Shown: piece after piece, positions 11,711-24,300 of the stretch | How the letters are laid out: each line of letters opens with the position of its first letter | Position numbering within the stretch: the stretch's first letter is position 1 | From: Ostrinia nubilalis | Lineage: Eukaryota > Arthropoda > Insecta > Lepidoptera > Crambidae | Length of the DNA: 64,000 nt | Reading direction: 5' to 3' | Assembly (NCBI RefSeq): GCF_963855985.1 | Contig: NC_087112.1 | Location: forward strand, 1,118,501 to 1,182,500 | Made by a program: the position numbers and the translations under genes | Notes under the pieces: model-generated | What the model was told of the DNA's origin: nothing | The model's database searches: none | What the model saw: the letters and a program-made list of their open reading frames with translations, nothing else

Positions 11711-12805
11711 TACAGTGTGAGTCACGTTAAAGTGTACATATGAAAATAGATGAAACCAGACCTATTTTTATCGACAAAAAAGAGGTCAAAAATTTTTTGA
11801 GATTTTTTTTTAATTTTTTATAGAATTTTTTTTCTTCCAATTACTTATTGTAAAGAAAACGTAATAACTTTTAAACTAAGCGGTATATCCTGATAAAATA
11901 AAAATAGTAATAATGCTAAATAACAGGCGATACTAAAAAAATATATAAAATATACAAAAAAGGCAAACAAATAATAAAAAATGGTACTTTTTGAAAAAAA
12001 TCTGCTTTTAAATTCGTGTTTTTTTGGTTATTTGATAAATTTCTCCAAAAAATGCCCCTATTAACCGGTGGTTTTTATTACTTTTTATTATTCTCTATCG
12101 TATTACCTTTGTAAAACCAAAAATCACATGTCTCTATCCCTATCACAACATTTGCTATGATCGTTTGAACAAAGGCCTGCCACAACATATTCTCCGCTAC
12201 AGGTAGAGACAATTTTAATTTTAACTTAAATGCTTATTTTACTTCGAAATCTTTTGTTTTTATTTGAAATCTAACTTGTCTTTATCAAAATCAAAAAAAT
12301 CAAAATCAAAATAACGAAGCGTTGAATGGCGCGCCCCGAGAGGCTTAGTTCAAACGATCATTGCAAACGTTGTGATAGGGATAGAGACATGCGATTTTTG
12401 ATTGTACGAAAGTAATACGATAGAGAATAATACAAAGTAATAAAAACCACCGGTTATAGGGGCATTTTTTGGAGAAATTTATCAAATAACCAAAAAAACA
12501 CGAATTTAAAAGCAGATTTTTTTCAAAAAGTATCATTTTTTATTATTTGTTGGCCTTTTTTGTGTATTTTATGTATTTTTTTATTATCGCTTGTTATCTA
12601 GCATTATTATTGTTTTTATTTTATCAAGATATACCGCTTAGTTTAAAAGTTATTACGTTTTCTTTACAAAAAGTAATTGGAAGAAAAAAAATTCTATAAA
12701 AAAATAAAAAAAATCTCAAAAAATTTTTGACCTCTTTTTTGTCGATAAAAATAGGTCTAGTTTCATCTATTTTCATATGTACACTTTAACGTGACTCACA
12801 CTGTA
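11711..12805. mobile_element. Foldback element with ~460-bp inverted arms
   Basis: Left arm 11711-12170 and right arm 12349-12805 are near-perfect reverse complements around a 178-bp spacer. The ends read TACAGTGTGAGTCACG and its complement; TA at each end suggests a Tc1/mariner-type TA target. No transposase frame remains. Transcription across it would give a very long hairpin RNA. Confidence 0.85.
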
Positions 12806-13032
12806 TTTTTGATCGTTATTGAGACATGGTGTGAAACACGATTTCAACATTTTGTTTATGCAATCATAATAAATAAAAGTGGCACGTCTGAAATCCAATA
12901 TTTATGGACTCAAACCCTAAGTTCAAAAGATACTAAATCAACATTATTATTTTTAATGTACACTGTGACTGTTACTAACACAAATTAATATGGATTATTC
13001 TGGTCCGAAATAAATACATTTATTATTTATTA

Positions 13033-13428
13033 TAAGGTCACCTCCAAAAGACAGACGAAATTTTAATAGGGCATCTAATTATATTGGAAAAATTGGACCC
13101 TAGCATTAAAAATAAAAAATACAGGCTAGTTTCTGTTTTTACTTTTCCTAACAAACTAAATGTGATATTTTTATTTTTAAACCATCTCTGTCATTTTCAC
13201 ATTATTTACATAATCTGCTGGACGTGACGTCCTTGTACACGGATGCACTGTCTGGCACGATCAATGCCATGCCTCCGGACCGCACTGTGTACTTCGGATT
13301 CACTCGACATAACATCAAAAATCTCGAAAACTAGCATTCTAAAAATATGGATGTGTTATCTAAAACGAATTAATTTAAGATGTTTTATTTGTCCCTTAAA
13401 TCTCGTCTGTCTTTTGGAGGTGACCTTA
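13033..13428. mobile_element. TA-flanked MITE with ~26-bp terminal inverted repeats
   Basis: The left end TAAGGTCACCTCCAAAAGAC is matched by its complement GTCTTTTGGAGGTGACCTTA at the right end. TA dinucleotides flank both sides. No coding frame of note. Confidence 0.75.
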
Positions 13429-15114
13429 TATTTACATATAAACTTAATAACTTGTGGTCATGTATATATGGCGGCATAGTGCATCCTTTACTTTCTTCCT
13501 TAGATACAAGGCAAATAGTGATCGCTCTGAAAATCGAATCCCTAAATGAATTCGAGATTCATACAGAGACGGCGAAGTAATTCCATATGCATACAAAAAA
13601 CGCTGTAAAACCTTTCCGAAATCTCAACTGTCACGTTTTGCCACTTACCTAAGGAGGCTGGTACTGTACAGTTATTTTTTATTTCACCTAGTACAATACT
13701 ACAAACATCCCTATTGTTTGACATTTTTAAAGATAAAATGTTGCCAGTGACAATATTTCATCAGCCTTAGTAGTTTTATTAGTAACTAACTACTACTACT
13801 ACTATTATAGTCACAGGTTGCCCACTTTGCGCAGCAAGAGTTGATGAGCCACAGTCTGTTATGGAAGTTAAGCCATCAAACACAAGCAAAGATATTTCGT
13901 CTTTTTTTCTTGTCTTATCGTTTTTTTATGGACTGTTGCTGAAGCGCGTAGGGCGCCACGCACGCAGTGTTGTTTATGCTTGTTGCGCTGACACTTACTT
14001 TAGTGTTTAAATAAAACATTTTTTTTGTAATAAATTTATTAATATTAATTTAAAATCTTAATAATCTTAATTTCTATAAGTCTTTAAATTACGTGCAATT
14101 AGACATGAAATAAATACATTTTTCATAAGAGGTACCTTAACAAATTTTATTAGTATTGAATCGCATTAGGGTTTTGAATAATGTCCTTTTCTATAGAAGG
14201 ATGTGATTTAAAAAATACATTGAACACATTAAAAACTAATGACTAGATTATTATCACATAAGTAGGTAAATAAAAGGACAGTATAGTTACCGTGCTTTAA
14301 AATGTAAAAAACATTACAGTTAGGTATTTTAAAATAAAGTAAGATCAACTTCGACTAGGTAGTTTAGTGATTATTATAACTCTCTAGTTAGCGTTTCATG
14401 CACTGCACTGATTAATTTTGTTGTTTTTTTTCAATTAAAATTAGACGGATTAATTGACAGACATTTTTTTTTTTAATAAATAGGCAATACCACAATGACA
14501 GTTGATAATTAATTTCGTTCCACTTCTTAGTTAAAAAGTGTTTCTGTTGTTGTGTTTGTACAATTTTTTAACATTCTGAAATTAATGTGCGTTTAGTTAC
14601 ATAAAACAAGTATTTTGTGCACTACCCACATTCGATGTATGAAAAAAGGTAGGAGGTATGTAATAAGTTACATAATTTACTTTTTACAATTACTATTAAA
14701 GACCCGTGAGCGAACTTGTCGTTGAATTATTTACTTAAATAAACGTACATTTCTTTTACAAATTCATCTAAATATTACCTAATTCATAATGAATTTATTG
14801 AATTTACACATCAATACTAACAATAATGGGACTAACTTTGAATTTATCGCATGATACATAGCAGTGGTAGATCTCGCAAAAAAAAACATAGTTTAAAGTA
14901 AATGCTACGACAACCTAATCTCGGTAAATTACAACAAATAATCAAACAATTATGTTGATTAGGCCACCTGGCTTTAGCTTGTACTTAGTGAGTGCACATT
15001 AAGTTAAGTACTATGCAGGCACTACTCACTGTTGCATTTCATTACATCGCAGGTTTCACATTAGTAACAACAATCCTCAACAAAGTTCGTAATTGTCCTA
15101 AAATATTCACACTT

Positions 15115-18100
15115 TTACAAATACTCTACTATATCGCACTTTATCGAAATATTCGGACAACTGACACCATAAGTAAGATTGAGACCGTGTGGCTGACTTT
15201 TGTGCCTTTCAGTAAGTAGTTTGTGAAAGATGGGTAAAATTGCGCATTCAAACAGTTCAGACTCTGAACTCGCGGTATACATCTTACGCTGCTCCACAGA
15301 CTCTTGGCGCTTAGAGTCTCCTCTGCTGTAAGTGGCGGACTTGCGTTCTTCGCGATTATTTGGAGAACCTGGGAACAAAGAATTTGTTACAAAATGCTGA
15401 TTTAAACTTAAACTTACTTAAAAAAGTCATTAATGAACGATATCCATACCTGTTTTGTGTCTAGATGCTACATTTGGACTACTCTTATGATGATCCGGCC
15501 TGGGTTGATGTGATGCTTGCGTTAACCTAGGAGAGTCACCAACCCCTTTAGCCCTTTTCAAGGGCTCAGCTTCTTGCCTTAACCTCTTTGCAGGAGAATC
15601 TTGACTTTTTGTTACCCTGATAGTGTCAGGGTCTGGTTTATAAGAATCATTTTCCTGTGGAACTTCAGGAAGAGGCTTTCTTGGAATATCATCATGTCTT
15701 CGCGGTGTTTCTGTTTTTTCTATTCGTTCTTCTTGGTAAGGCCTTACCTAAAATTAAGAAAATATAAATAAGTTTACAGTAAAAGAAATTGTAACATTTA
15801 GAACAAAAAAGTCGTATGACTATTAATTCACATACTTGAGCTGAAGATTGCCTTCTCTTGGCTTGACTTTGATGCGGTGGGGTGCTCACTGGCTGTGGGA
15901 ATTCAGAACCTCGGCGCTGTAAAAATAAAACGACCAGTTTAAAAATAAAGTATTACAAAATACCTTAATTGCCCCAACCCCAACTATATTTTATCGCTTA
16001 CTTTTGCTAAACGATCTGTCATTCTAAGGGTTTCTGCTTCTCGATAACCTTCAGGAGTGCCACCTCTTGTTGTACCAGCTGAAAAATAAATTATTTCAGT
16101 ATTGCAGAAAAAGACCCATTATTGTAATAATAGTAAATAATAATAAATTTAGTTGCATATAGCCTGACCAGGAACATAAAAACCCTGGCATAGAGGCGCG
16201 TCAATTGCATTTGATAGTGCAACACTGAGTACAGTCGTACCTGTGTTAAATTAATAGGCTAACTTTATGTATCAGGATTCAGGATTACGGGCTAATTTGA
16301 TATTTTCATGAATTAACGAAAAAATATTATTATAGGTAACCTGGTTTAAATAAATAAAATGAAAACATCAATCGAGCTAGTAGGATTTATTTTATTATTC
16401 GTCAATAATCAAATTCAGAACTTGAATATTCAACTGCAATGTCTGCTCATGAACCCTTCAAACTCGGTACTTCTTTCCCAATTCCATAAAATTCAACACT
16501 TAGAAAGTGACAAAAAACTTTAAAATAGGTAGTTGAAACAAACCACAGCTAATTTTCATAGTGGACTGTACTATACGATAAACATGTCAGTCAATTTGAC
16601 ACCCTTGTCGGAAAAATTATTCAATGAAAATATTGTCCGAACCCTTAGTATTTCTCTTCGACAAATATTTTAACACATTGTGAACCACTTTTCTTTCACG
16701 ACTATAAAAAGATTTTAGCAATGTAATTCACAAAATCAATTGCGCACATTTAAAATAAAGTTTGTTTACACTTTGACAGCAATAGACTGACATGCAAGGT
16801 GACATGTCAATGAAGTTTTCAGTTACTGTTGCCATTAAAAGAAATTAGTACCATTAGTTTTCCGCAACATGGCGAGGGTTTTTATGTTCCTGGTCAGGCT
16901 ATACAATGTATAGCAGATTTTTTCAAATGATAAATTAATATAGAAATTCTACTTACTAGAAATTCCATGATACATACCATAATTTATTGAAGCATTAGAA
17001 GCTCTTCTTTCCATACTTCTTGTGTCAGATTCTCTGAAACAAAATTAATAATATTATGCACCATTCCTTTAAGCCCTGATAAGTATAAAAATAAAATACA
17101 ATTTGTAAACAGATCTATGTTTTATGCCGGGCCTCCAGCGCGTGTTTTGCTCTACACAATCAACAAAAAACATGTCAACATTCAACAATTTTTGTAGGCA
17201 ATTTTGTTGATTATGTAGGGAAAAACACGCTCTGGAGACAAAAAAAATGGTACGTGTAAAATTATTTTAAAAGAAACTACTGAAAATTAGTTATTGAAAT
17301 AAACCTGTGATGATGTGGAGAAGGTTGCTGTCGACTTTTTTCTGATACACTTCGTTGCATTGGAGAATGGTGGTGACTCGTAGTAACTGCTGTAAGTTGT
17401 TTAGGTAATGTTAGTATTCAGATTAATAACAATAATAAGATTTTTAATCGTTTAATGATATGGATGGTAGAAAGTATAATAATTTTCTGGCAACATTTGT
17501 GTGAATGAAATAGCGCTCTACAAATAGCACTATACCCATCTCTTTCTTTCACGTTAATTCAAAATCACAATGCAGATTTTTTTTCTCTTCTGATCTTCTC
17601 TTCAATCTCTTCGTTCTTCACTTCTTCACCAGCCAGTGCCAGAATGTCTAGAGTCCTAGACTATCTATAGCAGGCAAGACTTTTTTTATTCAAATCATTA
17701 GTGGCCAGCTAGCTAACGCTACATTTTGTTGTCATTGTTTTTATTTTTATTAAATTAACGTTTATGCTTCGTTTATGATGATCAGTACCCTAATATGCTA
17801 TAGCTAGATTACAAGCCTCCCATAAAGTAGGTACCTATGAGTACAAAACGTTACAGTTGTAATTTTAGAAATCGCCGTGTTAGAGCGAAGGGTTTTCGAA
17901 ATAACAACCGTCACGTTTTGCTACTTGTCTAGGGGGGGCTGGGGACATAGGTAGATACTAGATACCTATATCCGAAGTCAAGTCCACACTATAATATTAT
18001 TCTTAATGCTTACGTGGTGGAGTCTTCTGGCATGTATACTGGAAGGTATTCGTGTCCCAAAGATCACTTTGCACCACAATGAAGTTTTCTTTCTTTTTCC

Positions 18101-21100
18101 GCTCTGAATCTTTTCTTTGGCCTGAAATAAAATCGATCAGTCAATACTGCCTTGTAAGGGAACGCCAGTCATTCAGCAATTTCAGCATACGAGGGTTGGG
18201 AAGTGAAAGAGTTAAGTATGAGTTTCAGTGAAGATTCTCTTAACTACCCTCACTACATGAAAATTGTATCTTGATTTTAGCAGCAATCGAAAGTTTCTGC
18301 TATCGAAATTGTTTTTGTTGTTAACGATTTCGTTTGCTTCATCAACATTCTTAGCATATCGAGTCCATTCTTACCGTTGTCTTTTCTATTGCGAATTTGT
18401 GATAATTCAGCTAGGTCAATGTGGAATCTGTAAAATCAAACTTACATGATTTTCTTCTCTCTGACGAGGAATAGTCGTGATCAGTGTCCAGTATGTCTTC
18501 TGGCTCTACCTTCGGCTTCAATGGAGGAGGCGGGTCTCTTTCTTGACCTGTAAGACAATAAGGTGTGAACAAACCTCGTCTTTCTGGCACCAATAGCCTA
18601 AATCCTAAACCAATTAAGTATTCGACGAGGCTGACAAAGGTGACTGAGTTTCTACCGCCACTTCTTCTCAGCACCAGCCCATTACGTCCCGATGTGGTAG
18701 GGCAAGCTATATTTGGGACGTGTATAAACGCCCTGGAAAGGACCCAAGTAATGAATAAAACCTAAAACTTTGATATTTTTAGGGTTTAGGAGACTTACGC
18801 CCGTATTCACAAACATTAGTATGAGGTCTCACAAAGCGCGTGGACGCAAAGGGTCACACACGAACCAATCACAGAGTTCTTTCAACGCTGTATGCGTTCG
18901 ATTTGCTGCTTCACTTAAGCAAGCAACGTTTGTTTCAAGAGAATTCACTGAGTAAAGAAACCGACTTGACTCATAATGGCCTTATAATGTCCTTTATTGC
19001 CAAAGTGGAGATGAGTGAAACATTTGATTTTAAATGGGATGACTAAACTCACCTATGACCTTCCTCTCCAAGCCAGGGGGAGGCTCGAGGTCGTCCTGGT
19101 CTACTGACACGTGCATCAGGTCAGTCAGCAACGCTCCCTGACTGAGGCTGGACATCCTCCTGTGCCCTCGGGGTGCAGACTTATGATCTCTTGATGGAGT
19201 CGTCTTGGTTAAGGAATCTTGGGTCTTGACGATCTTCTTTTGGAGTTCTGGAGTCTGGAAAATCATAGAATAACGTGTTGTCTTAGGCCCAGACATGACC
19301 TACATATGACGCGACCAGTTTGGACGCTATGGCAGAAACTTAGAAACAACTCAAAAGTAACTAGCAGTTGCAGTTGCGTTTCACCGTCTGTTCTGGGCCT
19401 TACCTACCACACTATTTAATTTCATATAATACGGTATGACATACTCGTACGCAAGTGTGCATACAACCCGATCGAGTTACTGCGCACCTGGCAGCCGTGA
19501 CGTCACATCGACACTGGTACAGACGGGGCGAACGCGGGGAGGTATGCAGGGAGCAGCGTTGCCAGTTTTTTTTTTCGCCAAATCGGGACTTTGGTACTTT
19601 TTGAGTGAAAATAGCGGGATTCTTCCGTCAGAAGCGGGACGTAGTAAAAAAACGTAAATTAAATCAAAGGTTTTCAAATATTTATCTTTTTATTTGACTT
19701 AAAATTACGTTTACGTGACAATAGATAGCAAAAGTAGCCATAGAAAATGTATTTTAAATTCATCTTTAGAATAAAAAAAGTAAATAAAAACAAATCGAAA
19801 TAAAAAAAAATATTCCTTAGAATAATATGGCGTTTCAAACAATAGTCTGGTGAAGTGAGTGTCTCTCTCCGAAAAGCGGGACTGAGCCTGTCCCGCGCGG
19901 GACATTTAAATTTGATTTAAAAATCGGGACGTCCCGCCAAAATCGGGACGTCTGGCAACGCTGGCAGGGAGAGTCGCATTCCAGCGTGGTGCGCAGTTAG
20001 CTCGATCGGGTTGTAGTACACATCGACAGTTTTTGGACAGTTACCTTGTTTACTTTAGGAGTTGCAGCTTTCGTGTACATTGGCTCTTGGATTTTGGCAG
20101 GCATCGATTTGGCAGTGGGGGTGTCGCTGGGTTTCAGGGCGGATATGGTTTTAGTTTCGGCCTTGATAGGCTCCGACATCTTGGTGGACATTTTGGACGT
20201 GGGTTCTACGTTATCCTGAAGGGTGAAGGTATTATTAGTGCGCATAATTTTGAATACATTGTGTGATTTGTGAGTTGTGAGCGACCCAATATGTGGTGCA
20301 TTTTAAAAATTAAAATTGCATTCTTATGTGATGTAAATTGCTTGAAAAGAATCTTCAAAAGCTAATTAAGTACCTCAGTTCTTACCACCTCAGCTGTCCA
20401 CCCATAAGGCAGTTTCGCCAACTGATCCTTCTCAGGAACAGCTTTTGATGCAGGCGGGCTGGTGTAGTCTAAATGGTTCTTGAAGGAAACGTTCTTGGTT
20501 TGTTCCTTCTTTGGCTCTTTGGGAGGTGGTTCCTTCAATGGTTCTGGAGGAGCTGAAGGCTTTGGCCTATGAAGATGAGAAGATACTTGAGAGTTAAGAT
20601 GGTTATGTTTTAGCTCTTACCACCACTACTAACTAGCATTGCAAACTTTTCCTTAGATTGTTAAGAACTTGGTTCTTCTTTATGAGGAACTCGAAAGTTA
20701 GAAGTGATCATGAGGAGACTTACTTTTCAGCAGATTGTTGATTCTGTAGGTTGATGTATTCCGCTTCTGCTCCAGCTGAGGCACTGAGACTGCAGACTGA
20801 CGTAATATCACTGGTTTCTGCAACATTAAAAAATATTGATAGCTTAGTTCCTCCTAGCTATTTCTGTTTGGTCTTTACATTGGTGATAGTAAAATTGTGA
20901 TTTGATTACCTGGATGGCTAATGTTGTCCTTAGGCACTGGTAGCCTGGTCCTCTGTGTTGCAGGAGATCTAGAGTCCCGGGTCGAAGATTCTGAACCAGC
21001 ATCACTTCCAAGTTTGCTAAGAAGCATCTGCAAAATTTGAGTAATAACAGGTGGCTTTAACACAGGTGTATTATGTATAATCTGCTGTCTATTATGGGCA

Positions 21101-21367
21101 TGATTATTACGTCTTTATCATTCTACGGTAGACATAGAGGTCCAAGATTTCTTGTAATAGAATACTAAACATACAATTCACCTGTAGTTCATTTTCCTTA
21201 GCCTGCAGTGTGCGCCGATATCGGTTGTTGTATTGCCTTAGCTCCTTCAACCTCCTCTCGAGCTCAGGACCTGGAGACCTGCACTCGTGGGTGGAGGCAG
21301 GTCGTAGAGTGGCTCTGATCCTGCTGGGTGCTGCTCCTGGTTGGCCGTTGCGGCGGAGTTCTAGGAG
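15115..21367 (-). CDS. GABA-B-R2: GABA-B-R2 exons 17-30: long cytoplasmic tail
   Basis: Residues 715-1384 form an unusually long, mostly disordered tail. Exon 17 carries a charged heptad region ([20 protein letters not shown]) that fits the coiled coil used for pairing with subunit 1. Downstream exons are rich in Ser, Lys, Glu and Pro, with Pro-rich stretches [12 protein letters not shown] and [19 protein letters not shown] that could bind SH3-type partners. The last exon ends [14 protein letters not shown]. The tail is cut into 14 small exons, two of which have tandem in-frame donors (see findings). Domain functions are inferred from the family. Confidence 0.88.
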
Positions 21368-24300
21368 CTGGAAGAATAGTGACCTTTTTTTAAAAGCAAT
21401 TATTATTTTGTTCCATGTTGAGTGGCATTTCCTCATGTTCAAGAAGATGAATTCTTAGGACGTATTGAGGACAGCCGATAGCTTATTTATACTATGAGAT
21501 GACAATAAGTTATTGTCCCATACCTTTGGCACAAACACCAAGCACAGTGTAGCCGTGGTGCAGAATATTATGAAGATGGCAATTAGGACGAACAACGCGT
21601 CCTTGTGATCTGATAATACCTGGAAAGATACAAAATGTACAAATTATACAAATAGATCAATTTTTTTTTAAACCCCTTCCTGACCTGGAATTTTGTACCA
21701 TTGGCCGAATACTTCAAACTTGTGATGCCAGAAGACAAGATCACGAACTTACCAAGGCAATGGCCGCTCCCATGATACACATAATCAGGACGTTGTAGAC
21801 TGACAGTCCAATGTGCTTCGAGTCGTTGAGGGCTGGGATGGAGACGTGACGGGTTTCCCACGCCAGGAACGCTCCGAAAACCTGGGAACAGTTACGAAAT
21901 CAAGGAACAAACACAAAATCAAGGAATATATGTGGAAGATCTTTTGTGCTGCTGATTCGACTGGTGTATTTGTGTCTCGTTAACTCCAGTAAGAGCTTCT
22001 ACAGTTAAACAAACAACGACGGGCGATAGCAAATCAAAATTACTTATGTCTATCTTTATCAAAGTGTTGATGCTATTTTAATAAGTAATTCTACATACCA
22101 GTAAAAGACCCTTATAAGCATAGATGATTCCAATGAAAATGGTCATCCTTTCTGATTGGCAGTACTCGTTTTCTTGGACTATGACGATGTCTTCGCTTGA
22201 GGGATGTGGCTGTAATAAAACAAATTTAGTGTTTTTATTTATTAGTATTAGGTATTTTTGAACACGACATAATCGCCTAAACAAAGAATATAATTCCATG
22301 CATCATAACAGGACTTGGTGGCAGTGCTTGATGTTAAGTTATACTCACATACGGCTCCATCTGCTTGGTGGCCCTGTAGAAAGGGTCTGAAATCTGCCAC
22401 GTGGTCATGATGGCAAGGTCTATGGCCAGCAGAACACCCACCACCATAAACAGTTGATAGTCCTTGATCACCTGATAAACAAACATGGCGTTATGGAAGT
22501 AGATACGGAGGAATCAATCCTGGGAGATACGGTACGGTATTTAAAGTTACCTTTTTGTTAAGCTTCACGTCCGTGAAGATGGAGTGGACACGCCAAGTCT
22601 TTGAGAACATGGCTCCAAAAGCCAGACTGAAGCCAGCCATCAAAAGCCAGGCTCTGGCGGTACAGATGTACGGGAAAGCAGCTGTGAACACCAGGGTTCA
22701 ATATAAAAGTAACGATCACTATTGTACGGTCCAATCAATTTGTGTATGATACATGTTGATAGTATTGTTACGCTTTTTTGTTTCAGTGTGCATGTAAAGG
22801 ATACTTTTATATTTTTAGTTTTACAGTCAATTTAGAACATGCACTGGGATGTATTCCGCAAATCAAACAGCACTTACATTAAAACACAATACAATAGAAA
22901 TTAATTTTTAAAATAAGCATTCAAATTTCACTTTTAGAAGATGACCAAAACAAGATGCAAAGGAAATCAAAGAAGTAATCAAGAAAGCAGAAGATAACAT
23001 ACCCACAAAGCGTTTCGAAGATGATCAAGCTATAAGAATACATGAAATCGTCACATACCACCGAACCACAGAAGCTTCGCGACAGAAGCCAAAGGAAAAA
23101 CGAAACCAAAACTTGGAAACATGCTGTCGACTCCTGTGACCTAGAAAACGACCTAGGTCTTTCTCAGAATAAGGAACTAGACTAAAGACAGGGGTTTGAA
23201 GTTCCCAAAATTTGGTTGGAACCACATCGAGGGGGGAAGCTCAAGCCGGGGGTCAACAAGCTCTATTACCTCCGTGTGGCGTTTCCTGAGAAAGACCTAA
23301 GGATCAATGAATTTGATGAGATCAAATGAAACAACGGCGTGATCGATGATGTGCTAGCGACATGCCGATTTGAGTGCGCCATTTTTAGAATTTCAATTTA
23401 GTTTTGTCAATATTATTTTGTTGATTAATGAGTTGTTTGCCTTGTCTTAACCGACACTTTCGTGAAGATGTAACAGTTGCCTAAATGTAGTTATTCTTCA
23501 CCAATGTTTTGTCCATTTATGCAACTGTTCCTTCTTATCTCAACACAATGGAAAGCTTAGAAGAACATACTTTGCGATTAACACAAGGCAATTTCACAAT
23601 TTGTTCAGTGAAAATCTAATGCGATGAGTATCATGAGTTACCTTCCATCCACAGACAGAGAGAACAGAAATATCAGTGACAATGCGGTAAGGAACACAAC
23701 AGTCAACGCCACGGCTAGGCGTGGGCCGTACGTACCGATGCTGCTGAGGCTGGAATCCAGACCGAGGAATACGACGCTGAGGTACGTCAGCATGCAGCCC
23801 ACGATGATCAGGTTGTTCAGGTGAGGTGAAGACATTTTAATGTACCTGGAATGGAAAGAGAAGTTCAATCAGTTATGACACTTTAATGATTATGCACATA
23901 GATATGATTATGACTTCAATCTTCTGCAACATTTGAATTAACTTGCTTGTTTATGGAACAATTTATTTTACCAAAAAGACAAATCTTCTGCTATATTACA
24001 TTTCGCTTTGTTTATCGCTCGCTTTTTCCTCCAGCTTTCTCTTACTTTCAGGTGCAGGAGAATCACTATAATAATGTTTTGCATGGTCATTCATTAAAAT
24101 TTAATAACTGTTAGTATCTCCACATTTATTGTAGCTTTTCTTTTTAATAAGCGTGAGTAAAGGAAACAAAACCATTACGAGCACTTGCCAGAGCCCCGAT
24201 TACGGTAATTTTTAACGTCTCCAATCCAGACACGCTTCTCGATTCTGCGATACGATTGGTCGTTCAACAGCGTACGTCCAGCTGTTTTGACCAATCGTAT

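Larger units (their letters stand above)
11502..15114. other. Intergenic region between vinculin and GABA-B receptor genes
   Basis: No gene recognised. The span holds the vinculin 5' side, a 1.1-kb foldback element, a TA-flanked MITE, long AT-rich stretches, and the probable 3' UTR of the receptor gene (an AATAAA on the minus strand at 14794-14799, about 320 bases past the stop). Confidence 0.6.
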
